The translations under genes and the position numbers were made by a program. A stretch of 64,000 bases of DNA from NCBI RefSeq assembly GCF_024296665.1, contig NZ_CP100762.1:3286001-3350000 (forward strand). Direction: 5' to 3'. The notes beneath the pieces are model-generated. The model ran no database searches. It was not told where the DNA came from and was given only the letters and a program-made list of their open reading frames with translations. The DNA comes from Salinilacihabitans rarus. GTDB taxonomy: Archaea > Halobacteriota > Halobacteria > Halobacteriales > Natrialbaceae. Positions 43,329 to 51,558 of the stretch are shown here, piece after piece. How positions within the stretch are numbered: the stretch's first letter is position 1; every line of letters begins with the position of its first letter.

Positions 43329-44018
43329 TCACTCGACCGCCCGATCACCGGCCGCGTCGCCCAAGAGATAGCCGCCGAAGGCGAGGATCCAGACGAGGAG
43401 CGGATACACCACCCACCGTTCGATGCCGCCCGAACCGAGGAACTGTAACGGGTGTACCGATCCAGCGAGTCCGAAGACCAGCACGCTCGTCAGGACCAGC
43501 AGCGAGGTCCCGCCGAACAGGACACAGAGATACGAGAACGGTCGGGCGACGACCTTCGAGGAGAGGACGACGGTGACACCGCCGCTGATGAACGTCACCA
43601 TCGCGAAGAGCCCGTGCCACGGCGTGACGTTGCCCGGGAAGACGCCGACGCCGAAAATCCCCACTCCGAAGACTGCCAGCGGGATCGTGAGAACGCGACG
43701 GCCCAGTCCGCGATGAACCAGATACGTCGCGACCAACACGAGCGCGCCCGTCAGCAACATCGTGCTGTTGAAGATGGTAGCCGACGGTTCGTGGATGATC
43801 GGATTCGGTGGCATCGTCGAACCGAGGTCGCTGATGTCCTGTCGCGTCGAATAGCCGGGATAGAGCACTTCGGCGGTGATGATCCCCATAAACGCGGTCG
43901 CCCCCGCGAGGACCAGACTCGCGCCAGCTATCCTCGTTGCCGACGCGTCACCGAGTTCCTCGTCGACCACCCGTTCACTTCCTCTTTCGGTCCGCTCTTC
44001 CGGGTGACTGTCGGCCAT
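43329..44018 (-). CDS. DUF998 membrane protein
   Basis: A 229-residue integral membrane protein with about six transmembrane segments (for example SLVLAGATAFMGIITAEVLY, LTIPLAVFGVGIFGVGVF, LLVLTSVLVFGLAGSV). Between the first two segments is PGYSTRQDISDLGSTMPPNP, the conserved DUF998 loop. The N-terminus is charged. DUF998 proteins are widespread in haloarchaea and have no assigned function. It is the first high-G+C gene right of the island, 35 bases upstream of the broken gene, and separated by 152 bases from the end of the nitrate-respiration operon. Confidence 0.78.
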   Translation of the reverse strand: MADSHPEERTERGSERVVDEELGDASATRIAGASLVLAGATAFMGIITAEVLYPGYSTRQDISDLGSTMPPNPIIHEPSATIFNSTMLLTGALVLVATYLVHRGLGRRVLTIPLAVFGVGIFGVGVFPGNVTPWHGLFAMVTFISGGVTVVLSSKVVARPFSYLCVLFGGTSLLVLTSVLVFGLAGSVHPLQFLGSGGIERWVVYPLLVWILAFGGYLLGDAAGDRAVE

Positions 44019-44170
44019 ACTTCTCCCGGACCGTATACGCCGCCTCGCCGTATGAACGTTCGTTCGATCTCCGTGCTCTATCGATACGACTAAAAGCCGA
44101 CAACCCGGCTCCGGGGGGCGCCGTGGGGAACTACTTTCGGCGCTCGCGGTCGGAAGTGTGAGTACCGGCG

Positions 44171-45019
44171 CTACAGGTCCGGTGACCGGTTCAGGTCGTC
44201 GCCGTCGACGTCGTCGCCGGGCGGGACGGACGTTCGGTCGCGGTTCGTGCCGGGCGACCGCCCGCCGTGGCCCCCGGGAGCGGGCGTTCCCGCGCCGCCC
44301 AGCGCCCGGTCGGCCGTCGCCCGGACCAGCGCGCTCTCGTCTTCGGCAGCGACCGTCGCGAGCGCCCGCCGTGCCCGGTCGTCGTCGAGGCCGCCGAGCA
44401 GTTCGGCCGCGTACTCGCGGACGCGCTCGGCCGGATCGTCGAGCCCCGAAAGCAGCGTGTCGATCGCGTCTTCCGGCCGGGCCCTGTACACCGAGATCAT
44501 CGCGTTTCGCCGTACCGCCGGGTGGTCGTCGTCCAGTTTCGCCTCGATGACGTCGCGGGCGCCGTCCCGATCGATCGCGTCGAGCGTGACGACCGCCTCC
44601 GCCCGGACCCAGGGGTCCTCGTCCGAGGCGGCCGCTTCGACGGCCGTCAGGGCCGTCTCGTCTGCGTGGGTCGCGAGCGCCTCGACCGCGAACTGCCTGA
44701 CCTCGGCGTCCGGATCCTCAAGCGCCGCCGTCGCGATCGGTTCGACCGCCTCGTCGGTCGGCGGATGCTTCGAGAGCGCCACGGCCGCGCGACGACGTTC
44801 GATCCGGTCGGCAGAGCGAAGCGCGGCACGGAGTTCCGCGACGGTCGCTCCCGCGACCGGTTCCGTGTCGGTCGCCGTGAACGCCGCCGGGTCGGCGGTC
44901 CCGAGGGTCACCTCGCGGCTCACCTCGATCTCCGAGAGGTCGACGGCGTCGGCTCCGAACCCCGGGCTCCGCGTGGGTGCGAGTTCCGCGTCGGGCGGCC
45001 CCTCCGGGTCGTCGCTCAC
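44171..45019 (-). CDS. HEAT-repeat protein at the end of the nar operon
   Basis: A 282-residue protein of about six HEAT/PBS-lyase-like repeats, each near 31 residues (ADRIERRRAAVALSKH, DPDAEVRQFAVEALATHA, DPWVRAEAVVTLDAI, HPAVRRNAMISVYRAR, PAERVRELAAELLGGL-like units). Such helical solenoids act as protein-binding scaffolds. It overlaps the upstream membrane protein gene by 4 bases, so it belongs to the same operon, and may help assemble or mature the reductase; this is inferred from position. The N-terminal 90 residues and the Gly/Arg-rich C-terminal tail are disordered. Confidence 0.72.
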   Translation of the reverse strand: MSDDPEGPPDAELAPTRSPGFGADAVDLSEIEVSREVTLGTADPAAFTATDTEPVAGATVAELRAALRSADRIERRRAAVALSKHPPTDEAVEPIATAALEDPDAEVRQFAVEALATHADETALTAVEAAASDEDPWVRAEAVVTLDAIDRDGARDVIEAKLDDDHPAVRRNAMISVYRARPEDAIDTLLSGLDDPAERVREYAAELLGGLDDDRARRALATVAAEDESALVRATADRALGGAGTPAPGGHGGRSPGTNRDRTSVPPGDDVDGDDLNRSPDL

Positions 45020-45888
45020 GCGGTCTCACCTCCCCGGAGCGCGAGCGTCGACACGCCGAGCATGGCCGCCGCCGCGGCGGGAAGCGATGTCGGGACGCCC
45101 GCCGCGAGGACGAGCGCGACCCCGAGCGCGACGACGGATTCGCGCCGGCGGATCGCGTGTGAGATCGCGGCCGCGGCGCCGCCGCTCCCGACCGCGACCA
45201 GCAGCAACGGGGTGCCGACGACCGAGAGCCCGCTCAACAGCACGGCGCCGGTGATGACGGGTGCCTGCGCGCCCACGCCGGCAACCAGCGCGGCGACGAA
45301 CGCCCCGACGGCGGCGTCGACCGGTCCGGCCCCGGTCCAGAGCGGCAGGGCGAGAAGGCCCAGGAACAGCAGCGTCGCGCCGAACGGACGGAGGGTCGCG
45401 GGCTCGACGCCCAGCGCGCCCGCGAGCGACGCCGCCGTCGCACTCAGGAGCGCGATCGCGACGCCCCACGCGATCCCCGTTTCGAGGGGCCGACCGCGGG
45501 GGAGCGACCGCGCCGTCGCGACCGCGCCGCCGAGGAGAACCGCACAGAGCGCGGGGAGGAGCGCGTCCCCGACGACCGCCCCGAGGAGGGCGAACGTCCC
45601 GAGACCGACGAGACCGACGGTCGCCGTGTCGTCGTCGACGGTTCGTGCCACGAGCAACGCGACGGCCCCGAGGGCGACGGGGGTGCCGACCCGCCAGTCG
45701 ACCGCGGTGGCTATCCCCGGCAGGGACTCGGCGAACTGGCTCTGTCCGATCGCTCCGACGGCGGCGTGCAGGGCCGCGACGGCGGCGGCGGCGACCAGCG
45801 CGAGGGTCCTGTAGCGTCGCAGCCGATCCCGAGACGGCTGGAGCGTCCCTCCTCCGCCGGCGCCGGGTTCGTGCGTGGGTTCGATCAT
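45016..45888 (-). CDS. Polytopic membrane protein of the nar operon
   Basis: A 290-residue protein with about nine transmembrane segments, rich in Ala, Gly, Leu and Val (LALVAAAAVAALHAAVGAIG, LGTFALLGAVVGDALLPAL, VGAFVAALVAGVGAQAPVI). No transport or heme motif is recognised. The start at 45888 is preferred, as it overlaps the chaperone stop by 4 bases, typical of coupling in this operon. It could be a transport or assembly component of nitrate respiration; the function is unknown. Confidence 0.6.
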   Translation of the reverse strand: MIEPTHEPGAGGGGTLQPSRDRLRRYRTLALVAAAAVAALHAAVGAIGQSQFAESLPGIATAVDWRVGTPVALGAVALLVARTVDDDTATVGLVGLGTFALLGAVVGDALLPALCAVLLGGAVATARSLPRGRPLETGIAWGVAIALLSATAASLAGALGVEPATLRPFGATLLFLGLLALPLWTGAGPVDAAVGAFVAALVAGVGAQAPVITGAVLLSGLSVVGTPLLLVAVGSGGAAAAISHAIRRRESVVALGVALVLAAGVPTSLPAAAAAMLGVSTLALRGGETA

Positions 45889-46550
45889 GTCGAGTGGTGT
45901 CCCACCGTTCGGTGGTCCGCCCGGACGAACGCGTCGAGAAACGCCGCGAGGTCCCCGTACACGTCGGTGTTGGCCTCCGCCTCGATCGAGTCCGACAGGC
46001 GGTCGGCGAACACGCTGAGGTGTCGGTCGAGGAAGTCGCCGCGGGCGTCGCGTGCGTCCCGGTCGCCGAGGGCCTCGCGTCGCGCGAGGTAGCTCGCGAA
46101 CTCCAGCTGGAGCCGGAGGTGATCGTGGTCCTCGCGGTTCGACTCGTCGACGGCCAGCCCGAAGTAGTCGTACGCGCGTGCCAGGTCGAGGTTGATCTCC
46201 TGCCACGAGGCGTCGTCCCGGTGGGACGATTCGTACAGCGGGACCGGCGGCTTCGGGACGCCGACCTCGAAGAGGTCGTTGAACCTGGCCCGGAGCGTCC
46301 GCGGATCGTCCCCCGTTTCCAGCCGCGGGGGGTCGACGTCGAGGCCGGACCGCTCGCACAGCGCGGCGAGTTCGTCGGCGAGGCTCCCGTCTTCGATCGC
46401 CGCGTGGACCGTCTCGTCCGGTTCGTCGAACAGTCGGACCAGCACGCCGTACACCGTAGCCCGCGCCGCGAGCGCCGGATCGGCGTCGTCGACCGCGAGC
46501 GACCCCTCCGTCGGCGCGTCCGACCGGGTCGGTCGTGCGTTCCCCGTCAT
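45885..46550 (-). CDS. narJ: NarJ/TorD-type molybdoenzyme chaperone
   Basis: A 221-residue helical protein. ARATVYGVLVRLFDEPDETV opens the domain and PPVPLYESSHRDDASWQEINLDLARAYDYFGL gives the PLYESxH and helix pattern of the NarJ/TorD/DmsD family (nitrate reductase delta). EDHLRLQLEFASYLARREA is the E-x-x-F-hallmark helix. These chaperones bind the Tat signal of the catalytic subunit and help insert the molybdenum cofactor before export; the NarG here does carry a twin-arginine signal. Start 46550 overlaps the heme-subunit stop by 4 bases. Confidence 0.8.
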   Translation of the reverse strand: MTGNARPTRSDAPTEGSLAVDDADPALAARATVYGVLVRLFDEPDETVHAAIEDGSLADELAALCERSGLDVDPPRLETGDDPRTLRARFNDLFEVGVPKPPVPLYESSHRDDASWQEINLDLARAYDYFGLAVDESNREDHDHLRLQLEFASYLARREALGDRDARDARGDFLDRHLSVFADRLSDSIEAEANTDVYGDLAAFLDAFVRADHRTVGHHST

Positions 46551-47374
46551 CGTTCCACGTTCTTGATTCCGTACACGGTCACCACGAGCACGCCAACGAT
46601 CGCCAGTCCGCCGACGGTCCACAACACCAGTTCGAAGGCGGTCGGACCCGGATCCGGGTCGAGCGGGTAGTGGTGCCACTCGCTGGCCGCCTTCACGCCC
46701 CCGCGTTCGTCGCTTTCGCCGTCGAAGACGGCGAACGCGACGTTCAGGCGCTGGTCGGTGTCGATGTCGGTCCGGTACCGATCGTCCGTCGACAGCTCGC
46801 GGCTGAAGACCACGTGCCACTCGCCGTCGGCGTATTCCGCTTCGGTGGTAACCGCGGTGTCGTTCAGCTGCGTGGTCGATCCCAGCCCGCCGGCGTGTAG
46901 CTCTTCGGTCTCGCCGTCGGCGGTCCAGAACCAGACGTTGACCGGCTGCTTCTCGCTTCCCATCTCGATCGGCGGTTCGTCGGCCTGCTCGAACGGGATC
47001 TGGACGGCGACGCCGTCGACGAACGCCGTCGGATCGTCGATCTCCTGGTTCGCGGCCGGGTCGTCCCACGACAGGCGGACGTACAGCCGCTCGTCGGTGT
47101 AGGCGGTCTCGACGTCGGCCCTCGAGACCGACGTGTCCTGTGCGCCGGGGAGGCCGCTTTCGGCGCTCGACAGCACGACGGTCTCGCCCTCGACGTCGGC
47201 CCACGCCTCGGCGCCGGGATCCTGGAGGCCGTCGTCGGCCGTCATCTCGGTGACCGGGAGCTGGTTGACCCCGGTGGCCTGGCCCAGTCCGGGGCCGGAC
47301 GGCGCCGCGAGCACCACCGCGAGGACGCCGACCACCAGCAGGGCCCCCGCCAGCAGGACGTTCCGATTAGTCAT
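46547..47374 (-). CDS. Membrane-anchored heme b subunit (ethylbenzene dehydrogenase gamma-like)
   Basis: A 275-residue protein. A hydrophobic N-terminal segment (LLAGALLVVGVLAVVLAA) is a signal or anchor, and a C-terminal transmembrane segment (LVLWTVGGLAIVGVLVVTVYGI) ends in a basic tail. The middle is a beta-sandwich, with LYVRLSWDDPAANQEIDD, VAVQIPFEQADEPPIEMGSE and VWFWTADG, the layout of the heme-b-binding gamma subunit of DMSO-reductase-family enzymes (EB_dh). It would connect NarH to the membrane on the outer face. It overlaps narH by 8 bases. The heme ligands cannot be fixed from sequence by eye. Confidence 0.65.
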   Translation of the reverse strand: MTNRNVLLAGALLVVGVLAVVLAAPSGPGLGQATGVNQLPVTEMTADDGLQDPGAEAWADVEGETVVLSSAESGLPGAQDTSVSRADVETAYTDERLYVRLSWDDPAANQEIDDPTAFVDGVAVQIPFEQADEPPIEMGSEKQPVNVWFWTADGETEELHAGGLGSTTQLNDTAVTTEAEYADGEWHVVFSRELSTDDRYRTDIDTDQRLNVAFAVFDGESDERGGVKAASEWHHYPLDPDPGPTAFELVLWTVGGLAIVGVLVVTVYGIKNVER

Positions 47375-48407
47375 CGGCGAACCCCCCGATTTTGTACTGG
47401 GCGTGTTCGTCGGTCGTCGTGAGCAACTCCATCAGCTCGCTCTCCTGCCCCGACCTGACGCGTTCCCGCTCGCGTTCGAGCGTCGCGAGCGCGTCGTGTA
47501 CGTCCTCGCCGAACAGCTCCTCGAGGTACGCGGGCGGAATCCGATCCGCGTCAGTGCTCTCGCCCTCCGGCGTGTGCCGTCCCGGCGACGACGGCGGGAT
47601 GTAGAACACGTTGGGATCGGTGTGGTACTCGGGGTGAAGCGGGAGCGCGACCTCCCACTCCTCGACGAGCTTGTAGATCGGCCCGTCGGGGTCGTCGAGT
47701 CGACCGATGTACCGGAGCTGTGTGACACACGCGTCGGCACACGCCGTGGCGTGTTGCTCGCCGTCGGGCCCGTTCCCCTCGATGCGGGGGTAACAGAAGA
47801 TGCACTTCTCGGCCGTCTTCTCGAGCATGTTGAAGTAGATCTTGTCGTAGGGACAGCCCTCGACGCAGTAGCGGTAGCCGCGACAGCGCTCCTGGTCGAC
47901 CAGCACGATGCCGTCTTCGGATCGCTTGTAGACCGCCTTCCGCGGGCAGGCCTCGACGCAGGCGGGATGCGTACAGTGGTTGCAGATCCGGGGCAGGTAG
48001 AAGTAGTAGGAGTTGGGGTACTGACCGTCCCCCTCGTCCTCGTCCCAGTTGGGCCCCCACTCGGGATCGCTCGCCGGCGCCACGTGGTCGTCGCTCCCCT
48101 CGTAGAACACCTCCCCGTGGTTGAACTCCCACGACCGGCCGTAGTCGTCCAGTTCGGGAATCTCGCCGTGATCGACCTCGGTTCGGTCCTCGGAGGTCCA
48201 GCCGTCGCCGCCGTCCTCCCAGCCGCGGGGATATCCCTCCCCGGGCTTGGTCTCGACGTTGTTCCAGTACATGTACTCCCGGCCGGGTTCGTCCGTCCAG
48301 TTGGTCTTGCACGCGATCGTACACGTCTGGCAGCCGATACACTTGTTCAGATCGAGCACCATCGCGATCTGGCTGTCGATCCCCTCCGCGGTTTCCGTGT
48401 TGCTCAT
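47367..48407 (-). CDS. narH: Nitrate reductase beta subunit, four-cluster ferredoxin
   Basis: A 346-residue iron-sulfur protein. Cysteine groups are CIGCQTCTIACKTNW, CNHCTHPACVEACPRKAV, CRGYRYCVEGCPYDKIYF and CIFCYPRIEGN with CADAC further on. They account for three [4Fe-4S] and one [3Fe-4S] cluster; CRGYRYC has Tyr where NarH-type proteins replace a Cys, as expected for the [3Fe-4S] site. It passes electrons from the heme subunit to NarG. It lacks a Tat signal, so export must be as a complex with NarG. It overlaps narG by 4 bases. Confidence 0.9.
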   Translation of the reverse strand: MSNTETAEGIDSQIAMVLDLNKCIGCQTCTIACKTNWTDEPGREYMYWNNVETKPGEGYPRGWEDGGDGWTSEDRTEVDHGEIPELDDYGRSWEFNHGEVFYEGSDDHVAPASDPEWGPNWDEDEGDGQYPNSYYFYLPRICNHCTHPACVEACPRKAVYKRSEDGIVLVDQERCRGYRYCVEGCPYDKIYFNMLEKTAEKCIFCYPRIEGNGPDGEQHATACADACVTQLRYIGRLDDPDGPIYKLVEEWEVALPLHPEYHTDPNVFYIPPSSPGRHTPEGESTDADRIPPAYLEELFGEDVHDALATLERERERVRSGQESELMELLTTTDEHAQYKIGGFADD

Positions 48408-51328
48408 TGGGAATCACCGTCCTTCGGCCGCACCTCGACGAACGTGTCGTTGTTCACGCCCGTCGGGCCCCAGAAGTTCGGGAAGAAGTGCAGGTGTTCG
48501 CCCGTCTCCTCCGGGTACTGGACCAGTTGCGTGGGTTTCAGCCGCATCGGCAGCAGGTGGTTGAAGTTCTTCCGGTTCGGATACTGGAACTTCTCCCACG
48601 CGAAGTACTGCATCGCGGTCCCCTCCGGCAGGCTGGGGTAGTACTTGGCTACCCCCTCGATCTCCGCCAGTTCGTTGTACATCACGACGGTGTCGCCGTC
48701 TTCGATGCCGCGCTCCCGCGCGTCCTCGGGGTTGAGCCACACCGTCGGCTCCCCGCGCTCCAGCCGCATCGACCGGGGGTTGTCACGCCACGTCGAGTGC
48801 TTCGCGTGCCGTCCGTGGGGCTGGATGTACTCGAGGGGATACTCGCTCGTGTCCTGCTCTACGAGCGGTTCCCTGTACGTCGGGAGTTCCTCGCCGAACT
48901 CGAGGAACCAGTCGTGATCGATGTAGTACTGCTGGCGTCCGGTGAGCGTCCGCCACGGCACCTTCTCTTTCACGTGGTCCTCCCACGGGACGTACGCCCG
49001 ATCCTGATCGAGTTCGCCGGACGAGGTCCAGTGGGAGTCGACCCCGAGGAACCGACGGGGCTGCTCGACGATGTCGTCGAAGGTGATCCGGTCGTCGACG
49101 TAGTCGGGATTCGTCTCCTCGGAGTGTTCCAGGATGAACTCCGCGGCCGAGAGGCCGTCGGCGAGCGCCCCCTCCTCGTCGGCGATCCAGTCGCGGACGT
49201 AGTCGTCGTGGACCGACTGGAGGTCGATCTCGCGGTCGAACTTCCGGTCCGGTACCGGATCGACGTCGCGGTCGGTTGCGACCTCCTGGATCCGCTCCGC
49301 GAGCAGGCGGAAGATCTCCCAGTCGGGCTTGGACTCGCCCAGCGGCTCGACCGCCGGCGTGAACGGGTGGACGTACGTGTGCATGTCCGTCACGCTCAGG
49401 TCGTACTTCTCGTACCAGGTCGCGGCCGGCAACACGATGTCGCTGTACAGCGCGGTCGCGTCCATCCGGAAGTTGACGTCGACCACCAGGTCGATATCCG
49501 GCCAGAGGTTCTGCTCGACGAACTCGCCGCCTTTCGCCTGCCCGAAGTAGTTCGCCCGCCAGATGAACATCGTGTTCGGATGCGGGCGGGTGCCGTCGTC
49601 GCGTTCTTCGGGGTACATCGGCATCCAGCCCTTGTCGATCGCCTCGCGGATCTTGGCCGCGGTGTCGTACTCGTCTTCGACCCAGCTCTGGTCGGATTCC
49701 AGCAGGTCGAGGATGCCGGCGTGGTAGTAGGTCCACAGCGTCGACGGGACGCCGCGGACGGCGCCGGTCGGGAACGACAGCTGTTTCCACCCGTTGAACA
49801 CCCAGATCTTCTCCTGCCCGACGTAGTGGTCGAAGCCGGTGCCGTTGCGACCGATGTTGCCGGTCAGCGTCACCAGCAACAGCAGCGCCCGGTTGCCCAG
49901 ATCGTTGTGGTACCAGGCGTTGACGCCCTTGCCGTGGATGATCTTCGCCCGGTCGGCGGCGGCGAACTCCCGGGCGATGCGCTGGTGGGTCTCGCGGCCG
50001 ACGCCGGTCTCCTCGTAGACCCGGTCGGGCGTGTACGCCGCGAGCCGTTCGCGCAGGGAGTTCCAGACCGTGTGGACCCGGACGGAGCCGTCGTCGGTGG
50101 CGACGGTGGTCTCGACGTCGAGTCGCGGTTCGAAGTCGAGTTCGATCGAGGCGTCGAGATCGAGCTTCCCGTCTCTGGTGCCGAGAGAGCCCGGCGCGAC
50201 CCGCAGGTCGCCGTCCTCGTCGACCATCACCGGCGCGTACTCGGGGTCGTCGGCGTCGAGGCCGACGTCGGCGGCCCGGAGGAACTTCCCGGTGTCCTCC
50301 CGGATCAAAATCGGCATGTCGGTCTGCTCTTTGAGGTGCGCCTCGTCGTACAGCCCCTCGTCGACGATGGTCCGGGCCATCCCGAGCGCGAGGGCGGCGT
50401 CGGTGCCGTACTCCGGGCTGAGCCACTCGTCGCTGTGGATCGCGGTGGCAGAGTAGTCCGAGAACACCCCGACCGTCTTCGCGCCGTCGTACTTCGCTTC
50501 GAGGAAGTACTTGGCGTCGGGGATGCGGGTCATGTTGACGTTCGACCCCCAGGCGACGATGTAGTCGGCGTTGTACCAGTCGGCGCTCTCGGCGTTGTCG
50601 GTCTGGTGGCCGAACGTCAGGGGCTGTCCCGGCGGCAGGTCGCAGTACCAGTCGTAAAACGAGTGGCTGACGCCCCCGAGCAGGTTCACCAGCCGCGACC
50701 CGGAGGCAAAGGAGACCGGGCTCATCGCCGGGATCGGGGTGTAGCTGTCGATCCCGTCGTACTCGCCGTCCCGTACCTTCTCGACGACGTGTTCGGCTAT
50801 CTCGTCGAGCGCCTCGTCCCAGGAGATCCGTTCCCACTTCCCCTCGCCGCGTTCGCCGACCCGGCGGAGGGGGTACTTCACGCGGTGGTCGGCGTTGACG
50901 TAGTCGGTGAAACACGCGCCGTTTTGACACCCCCGCGGGTTGCTCGAGGGGAGGTCGTCGTTGATGTCCGGGTAGTCGGCGGCTTGCTCCTCGCGCCACA
51001 CCTGTCCGTTCTTGACGTAGACGTTCCACGAGCAGCTACCCGTGCAGTTGACGCCGTGGGTGGACCGTGCGACGCTGTCCCAGTCCCACTCCTCCCGGTA
51101 GAGGTCCTCCCACTCGCGGTAGGGGTAGTTGCCGATCGGATCGTCGACCGTCCGGAGCCCCGAGAAGTCAAGCAGTTGCGAGGTCACTCCGAGGCCGCTC
51201 CCGCCCGCGACGGCGGCCAGACCCGCCCCCTGCAGGAAGCTCCGGCGGTCGACGTCGCCGGGTCGTTCGGAACGCGTTCGCTCTTCGGTACCGTCGCCCG
51301 TCGTCTCGTGTGGTTCTGAGTCGCTCAT
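48404..51328 (-). CDS. narG: Respiratory nitrate reductase alpha subunit (exported, molybdopterin)
   Basis: A 974-residue DMSO-reductase-family enzyme. The N-terminus has a twin-arginine signal (VDRRSFLQGAGLAAVAGG, R28-R29), so it is exported folded. The first iron-sulfur site is His-type, HGVNCTGSC (H91, C95, C99) with C134 in NPRGCQNG. The Mo ligand is Asp230 in FYDWYCDLPPGQP, as in true NarG and unlike the Cys/Ser of Nap and DMSO reductase. Further on are molybdopterin-binding strands (IVAWGSNVNMTRIPD) and the C-terminal dinucleotide-binding domain (ARERGIEDGDTVVMYN). It reduces nitrate to nitrite facing outward. Related selenate or (per)chlorate reductases are possible but less likely given NarH, Rieske and cytochrome b neighbours. 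Confidence 0.9.
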   Translation of the reverse strand: MSDSEPHETTGDGTEERTRSERPGDVDRRSFLQGAGLAAVAGGSGLGVTSQLLDFSGLRTVDDPIGNYPYREWEDLYREEWDWDSVARSTHGVNCTGSCSWNVYVKNGQVWREEQAADYPDINDDLPSSNPRGCQNGACFTDYVNADHRVKYPLRRVGERGEGKWERISWDEALDEIAEHVVEKVRDGEYDGIDSYTPIPAMSPVSFASGSRLVNLLGGVSHSFYDWYCDLPPGQPLTFGHQTDNAESADWYNADYIVAWGSNVNMTRIPDAKYFLEAKYDGAKTVGVFSDYSATAIHSDEWLSPEYGTDAALALGMARTIVDEGLYDEAHLKEQTDMPILIREDTGKFLRAADVGLDADDPEYAPVMVDEDGDLRVAPGSLGTRDGKLDLDASIELDFEPRLDVETTVATDDGSVRVHTVWNSLRERLAAYTPDRVYEETGVGRETHQRIAREFAAADRAKIIHGKGVNAWYHNDLGNRALLLLVTLTGNIGRNGTGFDHYVGQEKIWVFNGWKQLSFPTGAVRGVPSTLWTYYHAGILDLLESDQSWVEDEYDTAAKIREAIDKGWMPMYPEERDDGTRPHPNTMFIWRANYFGQAKGGEFVEQNLWPDIDLVVDVNFRMDATALYSDIVLPAATWYEKYDLSVTDMHTYVHPFTPAVEPLGESKPDWEIFRLLAERIQEVATDRDVDPVPDRKFDREIDLQSVHDDYVRDWIADEEGALADGLSAAEFILEHSEETNPDYVDDRITFDDIVEQPRRFLGVDSHWTSSGELDQDRAYVPWEDHVKEKVPWRTLTGRQQYYIDHDWFLEFGEELPTYREPLVEQDTSEYPLEYIQPHGRHAKHSTWRDNPRSMRLERGEPTVWLNPEDARERGIEDGDTVVMYNELAEIEGVAKYYPSLPEGTAMQYFAWEKFQYPNRKNFNHLLPMRLKPTQLVQYPEETGEHLHFFPNFWGPTGVNNDTFVEVRPKDGDSQ

Positions 51329-51558
51329 GTGGTCTCACCTTCGCGTGCCGCGGGAGTGCCGTCGGTCGTCGGCTCCCGCGCGTCTATCGGAACGGTACAC
51401 AGCGCCAGAACGACGCCCGCGAGCACGAGCGCGATCCCGACGCCGGAAGCGATCCCGGCTTCGAGGGCGACCGCGACCGCTACGACCGCGATCAGTTTCG
51501 TGATCCGGTCGGTCCAGCGGTAGGTCCGCCGGTCGAGGACCGGACGGCGGCTACGCAT
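51325..51558 (-). CDS. Small membrane protein of the nar operon
   Basis: A 77-residue protein starting at the ATG at 51558 (MRSRRPVLDRRTYRWTDR). One or two hydrophobic segments (ITKLIAVVAVAVALEAGIA, GVGIALVLAGVVLALCTVP) follow a strongly basic start. It lies between narC and narG, overlapping both, the place of a small unnamed gene in the nar operon of Haloferax species. An upstream ATG at 51567 is an alternative. It may stabilise the cytochrome b-reductase contact. Confidence 0.6.
   Translation of the reverse strand: MRSRRPVLDRRTYRWTDRITKLIAVVAVAVALEAGIASGVGIALVLAGVVLALCTVPIDAREPTTDGTPAAREGETT

Noticed and set aside
41669..43348. A single 559-codon reading frame extending the integrase upstream
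   Set aside because: The extra N-terminal part is a frame-fusion of a broken, high-G+C gene with the integrase; the true integrase start is the ATG at 42680-42682.
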